A stretch of DNA of 64,000 bases from Edaphosphingomonas laterariae (GTDB lineage Bacteria > Pseudomonadota > Alphaproteobacteria > Sphingomonadales > Sphingomonadaceae), in contig NZ_FZOS01000012.1 of assembly GCF_900188165.1 (NCBI RefSeq), positions 1-64,000 of the forward strand, given 5' to 3'. Shown piece by piece: positions 32,932 through 42,318 of this stretch; positions within the stretch are counted from its first letter, which is position 1; each line of letters begins with the position of its first letter. The notes under the pieces are model-generated. The model was given only the letters and a program-made list of their open reading frames with translations. It made no database searches and was not told the origin of the DNA. The translations under genes were made by a program, and so were the position numbers.

Positions 32932-35441
32932 GCGCGCTGGTCGATCAGCAGGGCGGCATGACGCTGGCGCGGCTGCGCCAGAGCGTCTCGCGCGACAGCT
33001 TCTCCGATTTCCTGCCGCTCGTGGCCTGGGTCGAGGAAGAGGACGCCTTCCTCTGCATCGACGATGGCTGGGGCTATGCGTGGGAGCTGGTGCCGTCCGC
33101 CTATATGTTCGGCCATGTCCACGAGGCGCTGCTCGGGCTGCTCAATGTTCATTTCCCCGAAGGGACCGTGCTCCAGCTTCACAGTTTCGCCGATCCGCTG
33201 ATCGACGATGCGCTCGATGCCTATCTCGATTTGAAGACCCGGCCCGACCCGCTGATCCAGGCTTCAGCGCGGCGGACCTTCGATTATCTGCGCGCCGGCA
33301 CCGCAGGGCTGAAGGCACTCCACGGCATTCCGATCCGCGACTTCCGCACGTTCCTCTCGGTGAAGACGCGCACGCCGATGGACAGTGACCTCAAGCGCCA
33401 GATCGAGGAGCAGCTGGCCAAGCTCGGCATTCGCCGGCTCGCGCCCGAGGAAACCGTCTCCTTCTATCGGCGCATCTTCAACGGCGTGTTCGACCATGCG
33501 CCCGGTGTGTTCTCGCAGGGCGACGCGACCCGGGCGCTGGCGATCCGCAAGCAGATCATCGACGCCGGGCCGGCCTTCGCGTTCGAGGGACCCGAAGTGT
33601 TCCTCGGCGACCAGGTCGCCCGCTGCCTGACACCCAAGTCGCCGCCGCGCCGGATCACGGCCGAGCGCGCCAATCGCCTGACCGGCGGCATGCGCGGCAG
33701 CAGCGAGGACAGCGACCAGATCGGCGGACCGTTCCTGTTCACGCTAAACGTGCTGTTCGACCATTCGGCCTTCGAGATCCACAAGCGCGCGCAGATCCTT
33801 TCGGCGCAGAAGGCCGCGGGCAGCTTCGCGGTCGAGGTCGGCAAGCAGATCGAGGAAATTGGCTGGGTTCTCGACGAGATCGGCAACAGCCGGTTCGTTT
33901 CGGTGATCCCGACCATGTGGGTGTTTGGGGAATCCCGCGCCCAGGCGCGCGAGATGGCGGCGCGCGCCAAGCGATTGTGGGAATCGGAACCGCTACCCTG
34001 GATGGTGCAGGAGGAAAGCTACCTCAATCCGATCCTGCTCGCCGCCAGCCTGCCGTTCGGCCTTTACCCCGAGAAGCGCACGATCCGGATGCTCCAGCGC
34101 GATTTCCGCGTGCCGGCGCGCGCCGCCGTGCTGATGTCGCCGATCCAGACCGATTTCCGGGGCGGCGGTCGTCCGGCGCTGCTCTATGCCGGGCGCAAGG
34201 GCCAGCTCGTCACGCTCGACCTCTTCGATCCGCGCATCAACAATTACAACTTCATCGTCTCGGCCGAGTCCGGCGCGGGCAAGAGCTTCCTGCTCAACAA
34301 TCTCTGCCAGCAATATTACGCGCAGAACGCGCTGATCCGCATCATCGACATCGGCGGCAGCTACAAGAAGCTCTGCACGCTCTGCTCGGGCCGCTACATC
34401 GATCTCGGCGAAGAGCATCTCGTGCTCAACCCGTTCGATCTTGGCCTTGCCATGGACGGCGATGACCGCGAATCCGCGATCTCGATGGCGGTCGCGATCG
34501 TCGCGGAGATGGCCAATGCCGCCACGCGCAAGCCGGTCACCACCTCGGAATGGAACCTGCTGAAGTCCGCGGTGCAATGGGCGATCGACAGCGGACGGGC
34601 AGAAGCGGGGATCGATGCCGTGCGCGAATGGCTCGGCGCCTATCCCGCAAACACCGCCTCCGATCTCGACCGGGTGGATCATCTTGTGCCCGCCGCGCGC
34701 GAGTTGGCGTTCAACCTGCGCGATTTCGGGTCGGACGGCGCCTACGGCCACTATTTCAACGGCCCCAGCACCTTCGACATATCGAACGACGAGTTCGTGG
34801 TGCTCGAACTCGAACGCCTGAAAGCCATGCCCGACCTCTTCAACGTGGTCATCATGGTCGTGATCAACGCGGTCACCCAGGAACTCTATCTGTCGGCCCG
34901 CGATCGTCCCCGCTTCGTGCTGTGCGACGAGGCGGCGCAGTTCATGACGCGTCAGGAGGGACAGGATCTGTCGCGACTCGCCGAGGCGATCAGCCAGGGT
35001 TACCGCCGCGCACGCAAATATCGCGGCAGCTTCGGCATCATTCTCCAGAGCATGAACGATCTGCTGCTGTTCGGCGGCACCGGCCAGGTCATCCTCGAAA
35101 ATGCCGCGACCCGGTTCCTGCTCCAGGGATCGACCTATGACAAGGCGGTCGAGAACCGGATTCTCGACTATTCGGGGTTCGTCCTCGACCTGTTGAAATC
35201 GGTCCGCAACAACAAGCCGAACTATTCCGAAGTCTTCATCGATAGCCCGCTTGGGCTCGGTATCGCCCGGCTCGTCGTCGATCCCTTCAGCTACTGGATA
35301 AACACGTCGGCGCCCGAAGAGGTCGCAGCTTTCGAGGCGCTGGTCCGCAACGGCCGCTCGCCGCTTGAAGCGGTCTGCGATCTTGCCGGCGTCGATCCCG
35401 CCGAGATCCTCACGCCCCGCGCACCCGAAGGGAGGCTGTGA
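32928..35441 (+). CDS. traC: TraC, VirB4-like assembly ATPase
   Basis: 837 residues from a GTG overlapping the TraV stop. The C-terminal ATPase part has Walker A SAESGAGKSFLLNN near 445-458 and Walker B FVLCDEAAQFM near 660, followed by an RA-type helicase-like RRARKYRGSFG. The N-terminal half carries the TraC-specific AWVEEEDAFLCIDDGWGYAW. It powers pilus assembly at the inner membrane. Length is close to F TraC (875). No damage is seen. Confidence 0.95.
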   Translation: MSALVDQQGGMTLARLRQSVSRDSFSDFLPLVAWVEEEDAFLCIDDGWGYAWELVPSAYMFGHVHEALLGLLNVHFPEGTVLQLHSFADPLIDDALDAYLDLKTRPDPLIQASARRTFDYLRAGTAGLKALHGIPIRDFRTFLSVKTRTPMDSDLKRQIEEQLAKLGIRRLAPEETVSFYRRIFNGVFDHAPGVFSQGDATRALAIRKQIIDAGPAFAFEGPEVFLGDQVARCLTPKSPPRRITAERANRLTGGMRGSSEDSDQIGGPFLFTLNVLFDHSAFEIHKRAQILSAQKAAGSFAVEVGKQIEEIGWVLDEIGNSRFVSVIPTMWVFGESRAQAREMAARAKRLWESEPLPWMVQEESYLNPILLAASLPFGLYPEKRTIRMLQRDFRVPARAAVLMSPIQTDFRGGGRPALLYAGRKGQLVTLDLFDPRINNYNFIVSAESGAGKSFLLNNLCQQYYAQNALIRIIDIGGSYKKLCTLCSGRYIDLGEEHLVLNPFDLGLAMDGDDRESAISMAVAIVAEMANAATRKPVTTSEWNLLKSAVQWAIDSGRAEAGIDAVREWLGAYPANTASDLDRVDHLVPAARELAFNLRDFGSDGAYGHYFNGPSTFDISNDEFVVLELERLKAMPDLFNVVIMVVINAVTQELYLSARDRPRFVLCDEAAQFMTRQEGQDLSRLAEAISQGYRRARKYRGSFGIILQSMNDLLLFGGTGQVILENAATRFLLQGSTYDKAVENRILDYSGFVLDLLKSVRNNKPNYSEVFIDSPLGLGIARLVVDPFSYWINTSAPEEVAAFEALVRNGRSPLEAVCDLAGVDPAEILTPRAPEGRL

Positions 35442-35761
35442 TGGCGACCCGCAAACCCCATGCCGACCAGCTCACGCTCGAACTCGCCCCCGGCGACGAA
35501 CTCGACCGGATCATCGAGCAGCGGGCGGCCGAGATGGCCGAGGCGCAAGCAGTGATCTGGCGATTCCGGCTCATCGTGATCGAGTCGTTCATGCTCGCGG
35601 CGTTGCTCCTGGCCGCGGGCCTCGCGCTCGATCTCCCGGCCGAGAAAGTCGTGTTCGGTGCGGGCGTCGCAGGCGGCGGCTGCTTGCTGACGGGTGTCGC
35701 CCTCATCGCCCTGACGGACGCTGCGAGCCGGCTTCTCACCAAATTCCGGAGGAAGGCATGA
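35441..35761 (+). CDS. Small inner-membrane protein in the tra operon
   Basis: 106 residues with GGAGG five bases before the ATG, which overlaps the TraC stop by one base. The N-terminus is soluble (ELDRIIEQRAAEMAEAQAVI), then come two membrane helices (IVIESFMLAALLLAAGLALD and VVFGAGVAGGGCLLTGVALI). It occupies the slot where F carries TrbI, but I cannot match it to TrbI by eye. No function is assigned. Confidence 0.68.
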   Translation: MATRKPHADQLTLELAPGDELDRIIEQRAAEMAEAQAVIWRFRLIVIESFMLAALLLAAGLALDLPAEKVVFGAGVAGGGCLLTGVALIALTDAASRLLTKFRRKA

Positions 35762-36186
35762 CCTACAAACCGGCCCCGTTCTACGGCGCTGAACACCTGC
35801 TCGAAATTCCGCGTCGGCCGGAGGAAACGCTTCACGAATATCTGGTCCGATCGCAGCGTGTGCTGGCCGACCGGGTGCGGATGGTCGCGCGGGGGCGAGA
35901 CGCCGCCGAGTATTTCCTCGAGCTGGAGCGCGCCCGTCTCCGGCAGGACAGGATCATCCTGATCCTTGCGGGTCCGTTCATCGCTGCTGCTGCCTATGTC
36001 GGGCTCGCCCGTGCCGGGATCACGGAGTTCGCCAGGTTCGAGTTCATCGCCGGGGTGATCGCCATGGCGGGCGTTACGGGCGGAGCGTTCGTGCTCGCCT
36101 GCGCGACATTTGGTCCCAAGTTCGCCGACTGGCTCCTCTCGCTCCGGTGGCATCGCGCCATGCGCTTCATCCGGAGGCGGCGATGA
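35758..36186 (+). CDS. Small inner-membrane protein in the tra operon
   Basis: 142 residues from MTYKPAPFYG, with AGGAAGG upstream and a four-base overlap with the previous gene. A soluble N-terminus with LEIPRRPEETLHEYLVRSQR precedes two hydrophobic segments (IILILAGPFIAAAAYVGLAR and FIAGVIAMAGVTGGAFVLAC) and a basic end. It is probably a partner of the 35441-35761 and 36183-36419 membrane proteins. No known family. Confidence 0.68.
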   Translation: MTYKPAPFYGAEHLLEIPRRPEETLHEYLVRSQRVLADRVRMVARGRDAAEYFLELERARLRQDRIILILAGPFIAAAAYVGLARAGITEFARFEFIAGVIAMAGVTGGAFVLACATFGPKFADWLLSLRWHRAMRFIRRRR

Positions 36187-36419
36187 ACGGCATCTTCTCC
36201 GCCGCGCCCTGCCAGTCCTCGATCCGGCTGCTCGTCGGCACGCAGATGCTGATGCTGGTCCAGGCCTTCCTGCTGATCTGGTCGGGCGCCGACCTTGACG
36301 GCACTCGCCCGCTCATCTGGCTCGCGCTGCTCGTCGGCACGGCAGGCCTTGGCTGCGCGGTCTGGGGCGAGAGCCGCAATCCGCCGCCCAATTGGAGGGA
36401 GCGCCGCCGTGGACGATGA
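36183..36419 (+). CDS. Small inner-membrane protein in the tra operon
   Basis: 78 residues whose ATG overlaps the previous stop by four bases. Two membrane helices are visible (LLVGTQMLMLVQAFLLIWSG and PLIWLALLVGTAGLGCAVWG) with a short basic tail (NWRERRRGR). It is the third of three consecutive membrane proteins in this operon. The end overlaps the TraW start. No family is assigned. Confidence 0.65.
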   Translation: MNGIFSAAPCQSSIRLLVGTQMLMLVQAFLLIWSGADLDGTRPLIWLALLVGTAGLGCAVWGESRNPPPNWRERRRGR

Positions 36420-37086
36420 AGGCTTTCCGCATGGCTGGCATGTGGTCGCAATCCAGTCGGCATTGATCGGCGCGATGATCGTCGGCGCCTTGGTCCTCGC
36501 CGGCGCGGCGCGCGCCGAGACCTCGACCATCGGGCGCACCTGGCCGATCGCCGAGCCCGACGCGATGACCGAGATCGAGGCCGCGGTCGCAAAACAGCCC
36601 GCCAGTATCGCCCCGCGCTTCGGACCGCGATCGGCATGGAGCGCGCTCAAGGCCGCGCCGCTCGGCGTCGCCGAGAAAGACCGGGTCCGCACCGTCGTCC
36701 CGTTCTACACGCTCGATCAGGAGATCCGGCTGCCGGACGGCAAGCTGCTCTACCCCAAGGGCTTCACCTTCAATCCGCTGAGTTACGTCTCGCTGCCGCA
36801 GCGTCTCGTCATCGTCCATCCGCGCGATCTCGGCTGGGCGCTCAAGACGGCCGCGCTCACCGACTGGATCATCCTGACCGCCGGCGGCGAGGCAAAGGAC
36901 GATGCCCTCTCGCTCGGCGAGAAGCATGGCCGCGCGCTGTTCATCCTCGAAGAGCGGGTGAAGGAGCGGCTCGGTCTCACCGTTGCACCCGTCATCGTAC
37001 GCCAGTCCGGCCAACGCCTCGAACTCACCGAAGTCCGCCTCGAACGCAAGGGAGGCCAAGGTCTTCCCCAGGAGAAACGGCCATGA
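36409..37086 (+). CDS. traW: TraW, pilus assembly protein
   Basis: 225 residues from a GTG with GGAGG ten bases upstream. A signal or membrane segment (IQSALIGAMIVGALVLAGAA) comes first, then IGRTWPIAEPDAM with the typical RTWPI, then KDRVRTVVPFYTLDQEIRL and ILTAGGEAKDD. TraW acts in the periplasm with TrbC in pilus assembly and mating-pair stabilisation. Length equals F TraW (about 210). It overlaps TraU by four bases. Confidence 0.9.
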   Translation: MDDEGFPHGWHVVAIQSALIGAMIVGALVLAGAARAETSTIGRTWPIAEPDAMTEIEAAVAKQPASIAPRFGPRSAWSALKAAPLGVAEKDRVRTVVPFYTLDQEIRLPDGKLLYPKGFTFNPLSYVSLPQRLVIVHPRDLGWALKTAALTDWIILTAGGEAKDDALSLGEKHGRALFILEERVKERLGLTVAPVIVRQSGQRLELTEVRLERKGGQGLPQEKRP

Positions 37087-38099
37087 CCCGCATCACCTCC
37101 GCGCTGCGCGCCGGTGCGGCCGCGCTCGCCCTCGCGCTTCTCGCCCCGGCAACGCCTGCCTATGCCTCCAAATGCGAGACCGGCACCGTGTTCAATCCGA
37201 TCACCGAGGTGCGCTGGAACTGCATCTTCCCGATCACCATCGGCGGGGTGCGGATCGGCAGCCACGACAAGCTCGACAAGGCGCTCGACGCCCAGTCGGC
37301 CTCCAAGCCCCTATGCGCCTGCCGCAAGGGCGCGACCTTCTGGTTCGGGGTGAAGGTCAGCTTCTGGTCGCCCAACCGCATGATCGACGTGGTGACCGAA
37401 CCGGGCTGCATGATGGCGCTGGGCGTCGACCTGATGCCGACCGGCGGCAAGCTCCAGGGCAGCCAATCGTCGATCTCGGACGGCACCAACACGACCAAGC
37501 TGTTCGCGCAGGCGCATTATTACGTCGCGCCGGTCTGGAAGATGCTCGACATGTTCACCGACCTGCCGTGCATCGAGGACGACGGGTTCGACGTCGCGAT
37601 GATAACCGAGGTGCTGCCGACCTGGCAGTCGGGGACGCTCGGCGCGATCATCCAGCCCGAGGCCGTCCTGTTCGGCAATCCCGCCGCCGGGCTCGCCTGC
37701 ATGGCGGACAGCGCGGCGGCCGCCGCGGGCAAGGTCATCGATCCGCTGTTCTGGTGCATGGGCTCGTGGGGCTCGACCTATCCGATCGCCGGCGACATCC
37801 ATATGGGCGACCGGGTCGAGGCCTGGGCGGGCCTTGCCGCGCGCACGACCTTCATGATGGGGCGCTTGGGCGCGCTGACCATTCATTCCGAAGACGGCTG
37901 TTCGTTCAAGCCGCAGCCGATCTGGACCAAGAGCCGCTACAAGCTCCAGATCATGGAGCCCGTGAAGGGCGGCAAATGCGTCAATATCGGGCGGCCCGGC
38001 GCGCTTTGGACCAGCGGCAAGCACGCGCCCGGCAAAGACAATGCCCAGTTCATGCTCTTCGAAAAGGCGATCTGCTGCGCGGGGGTCTCCACCCCATGA
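37083..38099 (+). CDS. traU: TraU, periplasmic conjugation protein
   Basis: 338 residues with a signal peptide (ALRAGAAALALALLAPATPA). The mature protein is Cys rich with the TraU pattern: KCETGTVFNPITEVRWNCIF, SASKPLCACRKGATFWFG, MIDVVTEPGCMMALG and a Cys-rich end FEKAICCAGVSTP. F TraU has about 330 residues. It stabilises mating pairs and needs disulfide formation, which fits the DsbC- and TraF-like proteins in this operon. Confidence 0.93.
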   Translation: MTRITSALRAGAAALALALLAPATPAYASKCETGTVFNPITEVRWNCIFPITIGGVRIGSHDKLDKALDAQSASKPLCACRKGATFWFGVKVSFWSPNRMIDVVTEPGCMMALGVDLMPTGGKLQGSQSSISDGTNTTKLFAQAHYYVAPVWKMLDMFTDLPCIEDDGFDVAMITEVLPTWQSGTLGAIIQPEAVLFGNPAAGLACMADSAAAAAGKVIDPLFWCMGSWGSTYPIAGDIHMGDRVEAWAGLAARTTFMMGRLGALTIHSEDGCSFKPQPIWTKSRYKLQIMEPVKGGKCVNIGRPGALWTSGKHAPGKDNAQFMLFEKAICCAGVSTP

Positions 38100-38431
38100 G
38101 CCGATCGCTTCCCCCATGCCGCGCGCAAACCCCTGAACCGAGCTGGTCCGTCCGCCAAGGATCGCTCGATGAGGCGGCCCTGCGCGCGGCAGGAGCGGCG
38201 GTGTATCCCCCCTGCGCCGCCGCTCCACCCCCGGTCAGCACGGCCTCCCGGCTCCCCAAGGCCGGGTCGGCGGATTCCCCCCTCACCGTCGCCCCGGTCG
38301 CGGCCGTGCTGACCATTTTCGAGGGACAGGCCGTGTTTCGGATACTCTCGCCCGGATCGCCCTCGTTCCGGGCGGGAGACGTGCTGCGCTTCGCCTACGG
38401 CTCCCGCACCACCGGCAGGAGGGAGATGTGA
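38096..38431 (+). CDS. Small hypothetical protein between TraU and TraN
   Basis: 111 residues; the ATG overlaps the TraU stop by four bases and the end overlaps the TraN-like start by four. The sequence is low-complexity (Pro/Ala) in the middle, with a C-terminal beta segment VAAVLTIFEGQAVFRILSPG and a soluble end. No homologue is recognised. The strict overlaps at both ends support that it is translated. Confidence 0.5.
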   Translation: MSRSLPPCRAQTPEPSWSVRQGSLDEAALRAAGAAVYPPCAAAPPPVSTASRLPKAGSADSPLTVAPVAAVLTIFEGQAVFRILSPGSPSFRAGDVLRFAYGSRTTGRREM

Positions 38432-40374
38432 TCCGTCGCGGATTGCTCCTCATGACCGCGCTCACCGTGCTGCCGGCGCCGCTGCTCGCGCAAAGCGTCG
38501 AGGATCGCGCTCGCGCCGCCGCCGAAGCCGCGCGCGCCAAGACCTCGGACAGCGATGCGCTCCAGGAGAACTACCTGAAGCCCGGTCTCGCCGGCGAGAC
38601 GATCTCGACCGTCGACAATAGCCGAAGCTTCAACCCCAATCTCGCCTGCCAGACCACGGGGACGCTGGTGGAACTGCTCGCCCAGCCCGGCTCGACTGGC
38701 GACATCAGCACACTGCGCATCTCGCGCGACAAGGACATCGACGGCACGGTCGACCAGACGCTGATGCTGCCGATGCCAGTCTCGGGCATTTGCGCCAATG
38801 GCGTGATCGCCTGCCAGCCCGGCACCTGGAACCAGTGCCGCTCCTATCGCTGGGAGGTGTCGGGCGCGGGCGACCTCAAGCTCGGCGAAGTCGAACAGAC
38901 CGATCTTGCAGGCTGCTACTGCGTGAACAACAGCTGCGGCAGCAACCTTGTCTGGGGCAATATGGCCTCGGTGCTGAAGGATCTGGGCGGCGGCGTCATC
39001 GGCGCGCTGACCTCGGCCGATCCGCGTATCGGTGTCGCCCAGGCCGTGATCGACGGGCCTGTCATCCGCTATACCGGCGCCCAGTCCACCGCCTGCGCGC
39101 CGAACCCTTCGGTCGCGCAGACCGTCTATCGCGCCAATCCATCGCAGATTCAGGGCGACGCTGCGAGCGTTGCCGCCGGCAACAGCGTGTTCCAGGCGCT
39201 CAGGGGCTCGCCGGCCGGCATGGGCAAGGCAGAGCAGATGCGCGCCTGCACGATCCGGCGCGAGGTGAAGCTCGAGGCGGTGACGGTGGATGATATCATT
39301 GCGCGGACCGCGGGCGGTTATGCGACCTATGCCTATACGCCCGACACACGTTCGTTTCTGCTGGGATCGCCGCGCGACGACAGCCTGAGCGGCGGAAGCT
39401 GCCGCATCCATGATTTCCGGATGACCCTGAATGTCGGCGATCCCGATCGCCTGGTCTCGGCGCGGCTTTCGCAATATCTGTTCGACGACTGGATTCAGGT
39501 CCGCGTCGATGGTGCGCTGGTGCTGGCCGATCCGGGAGGGTGGACCGGAACAGGGCTCCCGCCGGGCCGATGCGAGCGCGGGCGGACCTGGCATGGCACT
39601 CCCAATCTCGACCTGAAGCCCTATCTGACCAAGGGCGCGCACGAAATCTGGGTGCGGGTCGCGGTCGGCGGTGAAGGCGAAGTGTCCGCCCGGATCGATG
39701 CCACGCTCGACCTGAGCTGCAATCCGGCCGAACGGGTGGTGGACCTGTGCGCCGGCTATGCCAGCGACGCCAATTGCCAGCTCTACGATGAAAGCGTCGA
39801 CGGTGTTCAGATCTTCCGCAACGGCGTCGGCACCGGCCTGACGCCGCTCGCTCAGACACGCCTGTTCGAAAGCGGCGCCTGTTCGCTCAATCTCTCTCGC
39901 CCATGGTTCGAACGGGACCGCCGCTATCGCTGCACGATCGACACCGGCGTCCTCCCGCAGCCCGATCTCAGCCGCGGCGCCTATATCATCGACCATTCGA
40001 CCGAGACGATGCTCGCCGACCGCGTAAAGGCGAGTGATGGCACCTATGCCACATCGTCCCGCGGCTTCGCGCTGCCCGAGCGCGGCTCCGTCCCGGCCTG
40101 CGAACCGATCTGCAAGACCCGCGCGCCCAAGCGCAATACCGAAGCCGCCGTGGATGGCGTTGTGGGCGGAAAGCAGAACGCGCCGACCGGCTGGGACACT
40201 TACTATCATGCCTGCACGGCCGACAGCGCCGGAGCCGCCTCCTGTCCGGTCGGTGACGGCGAGGAACTGGTCTCCGGCTGCGGGTGCCTCGACGATTTTC
40301 CCGAAGCCGTTGTGATGATGCAGACGGTGCGGCTCGGCGGCGCGGACATGATCTGCACCTCGGAGGCCCGCTGA
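38428..40374 (+). CDS. traN: TraN-like protein, N-terminal half
   Basis: 648 residues from a GTG with GGAGG upstream. A signal peptide (LLLMTALTVLPAPLLAQS) is followed by a TraN-type region with YCVNNSCGSNLVWGNM near 170, many Cys and beta-rich repeats (TWHGTPNLDLKPYLTKGAHE). The C-terminal TraN signature is not here but in the next gene. F TraN is one protein of about 600 residues. TraN recognises recipient surface proteins. The split into two reading frames is the oddity. Confidence 0.82.
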   Translation: MIRRGLLLMTALTVLPAPLLAQSVEDRARAAAEAARAKTSDSDALQENYLKPGLAGETISTVDNSRSFNPNLACQTTGTLVELLAQPGSTGDISTLRISRDKDIDGTVDQTLMLPMPVSGICANGVIACQPGTWNQCRSYRWEVSGAGDLKLGEVEQTDLAGCYCVNNSCGSNLVWGNMASVLKDLGGGVIGALTSADPRIGVAQAVIDGPVIRYTGAQSTACAPNPSVAQTVYRANPSQIQGDAASVAAGNSVFQALRGSPAGMGKAEQMRACTIRREVKLEAVTVDDIIARTAGGYATYAYTPDTRSFLLGSPRDDSLSGGSCRIHDFRMTLNVGDPDRLVSARLSQYLFDDWIQVRVDGALVLADPGGWTGTGLPPGRCERGRTWHGTPNLDLKPYLTKGAHEIWVRVAVGGEGEVSARIDATLDLSCNPAERVVDLCAGYASDANCQLYDESVDGVQIFRNGVGTGLTPLAQTRLFESGACSLNLSRPWFERDRRYRCTIDTGVLPQPDLSRGAYIIDHSTETMLADRVKASDGTYATSSRGFALPERGSVPACEPICKTRAPKRNTEAAVDGVVGGKQNAPTGWDTYYHACTADSAGAASCPVGDGEELVSGCGCLDDFPEAVVMMQTVRLGGADMICTSEAR

Positions 40375-41465
40375 TGCGCGCGCTGTTTCTCAAGACCCTG
40401 TGCCTGTGCGCCGCGCTGTTCAGCGTCTGCGCGCTCGCCCCATCCCCGGTTTACGCGCAGCAACTCTGCGTCGCGGACCTCAACGGCAATGGCGATGCCG
40501 ACGATCCCGGCGAGACCGCCGCCTGCGAGATCACCCCACTCGGTGACTATCAATGCCCCTTGCAAAAAGTGTCCTGCGTCCAAGAGCAAGATGGCGCCTA
40601 TAGCTGCCCGCTCGGCACGCAGTTCGCCTGCCTGCCGCAGGACGGCGGCCCGGCCTGTTCGCCCAATCAGTGCGCCGACCTCACCATCACCCCGATTGAG
40701 GACGAGCCGGTGCCCGACGATCCTGGCGTCCCGGCAGATGGCGCGGTCGATGCGGACGGCGCCTGCCTCGGCAATATCGAGATCTTCTCCGGACGCGCCG
40801 CGCGCTGTCGCCCGGCGGGCCTTCGCACCACCTTCTCCAACTGCTGCAAGGACAAGGGCAAGATCGTCAAGGACGGCATGGGCGGCTCGGTCTCGTCGAT
40901 CGGCACCAAGATCGCGGTCGCCAAGGGCGTGTTCACTGGCATGAAGGCCGCCTATGGCGCGTTCAGGGCGGGCGCGACCGCCGGCCAGGCCGCGAGCGCC
41001 GGCGCGAATGCCATCGTCGTCGGCATTGATCCGACCTCGATCGCGATCAGCCTCGCCATCAACTTCATGATGGATTTTCTGCTCTCGGGCTGTGACCAGC
41101 AGGATATGGAGGTGGGCATGCTGCGCGGCTCGGGCATGTGCCACGAGGTCGGCAGCTATTGCTCGTCAAAGATTCTAGGTATCTGCGTCCAGAAGGCGCG
41201 CGGCCATTGCTGCTTCAACACCAAGCTCGGCCGCATCATCCAGGAACAGGGCCGCCCGCAGCTCAAGAGCTTCAACGCCGTTGGCTGGGGCACGCCCAAG
41301 CAGCCCTATTGCCGCGGGTTCACGCCGGAAGAGTTCCAGGCGCTGGATTTCTCCAAAATGGACCTCTCCGAATATTATTCCGAGATCGAAGCCCGCGCCC
41401 AGGCCGACATCCAGATCGACATGAAGGACAAGATCGATGCCCACATGCAGGCCATCGGCAAGTAG
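40374..41465 (+). CDS. traN: TraN-like protein, C-terminal half
   Basis: 363 residues; the ATG overlaps the TGA of the previous gene (TGATG). It has its own signal peptide (LCLCAALFSVCALAPSPVYA) and a Cys-rich body. The end is the classic TraN C-terminus: NCCKDKGK, then CSSKILGICVQKARGHCCFN and KLGRIIQEQGR, then PYCRGFTPEEFQALDFSKMD. Because it carries its own export signal, both halves probably reach the periplasm. It could work together with the upstream protein as a two-chain TraN (inference). Confidence 0.88.
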   Translation: MRALFLKTLCLCAALFSVCALAPSPVYAQQLCVADLNGNGDADDPGETAACEITPLGDYQCPLQKVSCVQEQDGAYSCPLGTQFACLPQDGGPACSPNQCADLTITPIEDEPVPDDPGVPADGAVDADGACLGNIEIFSGRAARCRPAGLRTTFSNCCKDKGKIVKDGMGGSVSSIGTKIAVAKGVFTGMKAAYGAFRAGATAGQAASAGANAIVVGIDPTSIAISLAINFMMDFLLSGCDQQDMEVGMLRGSGMCHEVGSYCSSKILGICVQKARGHCCFNTKLGRIIQEQGRPQLKSFNAVGWGTPKQPYCRGFTPEEFQALDFSKMDLSEYYSEIEARAQADIQIDMKDKIDAHMQAIGK

Positions 41466-42318
41466 CGCGCGCGCCGTCTCGGTGCTCGCCTTGCTGCTTG
41501 TCTCGTTCGCACCCGCCCATGGGCAAGACGCCGCTGCGCCGGACAATGCCCGCGCGCGCGCAGCCGAACAGGGTGACGCTGCGATGGCGCGCGTGAAGGA
41601 CGCGACCGAAGCCCGTAAGAAGGATGCCGAAGCCCGCGGGCCATCCTCGCTGCCGACGCCGTCCGAGGAAACCCGACGCCGGGCGTTCGACGGCCTGCGC
41701 CAGCGGGTGCAGTCGTCCGACATGGAGACCCGTGCGCGGTCCGCCCGCAAACTGGGTGTGGACGCCATCGCCGCCGAGCAGGAAGCGATGGCGCGGCGGC
41801 TCGGTCAGGCGTTGGGACTCGAAGCGCCGGAGATGGACGCAGTCGCCGGTGTCACCAGGCCGGTTTCGGCGCAAGGCTGGGTGCCGGTGCTGTTCGTCTC
41901 GTCGTCCATGCCGGTGACGACGCTGCGGACCTACGCGGCGCAGCTCGAGAAGGCCCGCGGCATCCTGGCCTTCCGCGGGATGCCTGGCGGACTCACCAAG
42001 GTTGGTCCGATGGCGAAGCTCTCGGCCGAGATCCTCCGGCTCGATCCCGGCTGCGAAGGTCCGGCCTGCGCGATGCGCGACGTCCAGCTCATCGTCGATC
42101 CGCTCGTCTTCCGCCAGCACGGCGTCGCCCGCGTTCCCGCGCTCGCCATGGTGCCGGGCGATCCGGCGCTGCCCTATTGCGAGCGCGAGGAGGACAGCCC
42201 GCGCGCTGCCCACGTCATCTACGGCGACGCCGCGCTTTCCGGTCTGCTCGAAGAATATGCCCGCCTCGGCGGGAAGAAGGAGGTGCATGATGCTCAGGCT
42301 CGCCTACAGGGCCGCTAG
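41437..42318 (+). CDS. trbC: TrbC, periplasmic pilus assembly protein
   Basis: 293 residues with a signal peptide (AVSVLALLLVSFAPAHGQ). The start lies inside the TraN-like 3' end (29-base overlap). The TrbC domain is at about 145-285: WVPVLFVSSSMPVTTLRTYA, then GILAFRGMPGGLTKVGPM and VQLIVDPLVFRQHGVARVPA. An Arg/Ala-rich helical linker precedes it. It works with TraW. The length is longer than F TrbC (212) because of the linker. Confidence 0.9.
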   Translation: MPTCRPSASSARAVSVLALLLVSFAPAHGQDAAAPDNARARAAEQGDAAMARVKDATEARKKDAEARGPSSLPTPSEETRRRAFDGLRQRVQSSDMETRARSARKLGVDAIAAEQEAMARRLGQALGLEAPEMDAVAGVTRPVSAQGWVPVLFVSSSMPVTTLRTYAAQLEKARGILAFRGMPGGLTKVGPMAKLSAEILRLDPGCEGPACAMRDVQLIVDPLVFRQHGVARVPALAMVPGDPALPYCEREEDSPRAAHVIYGDAALSGLLEEYARLGGKKEVHDAQARLQGR

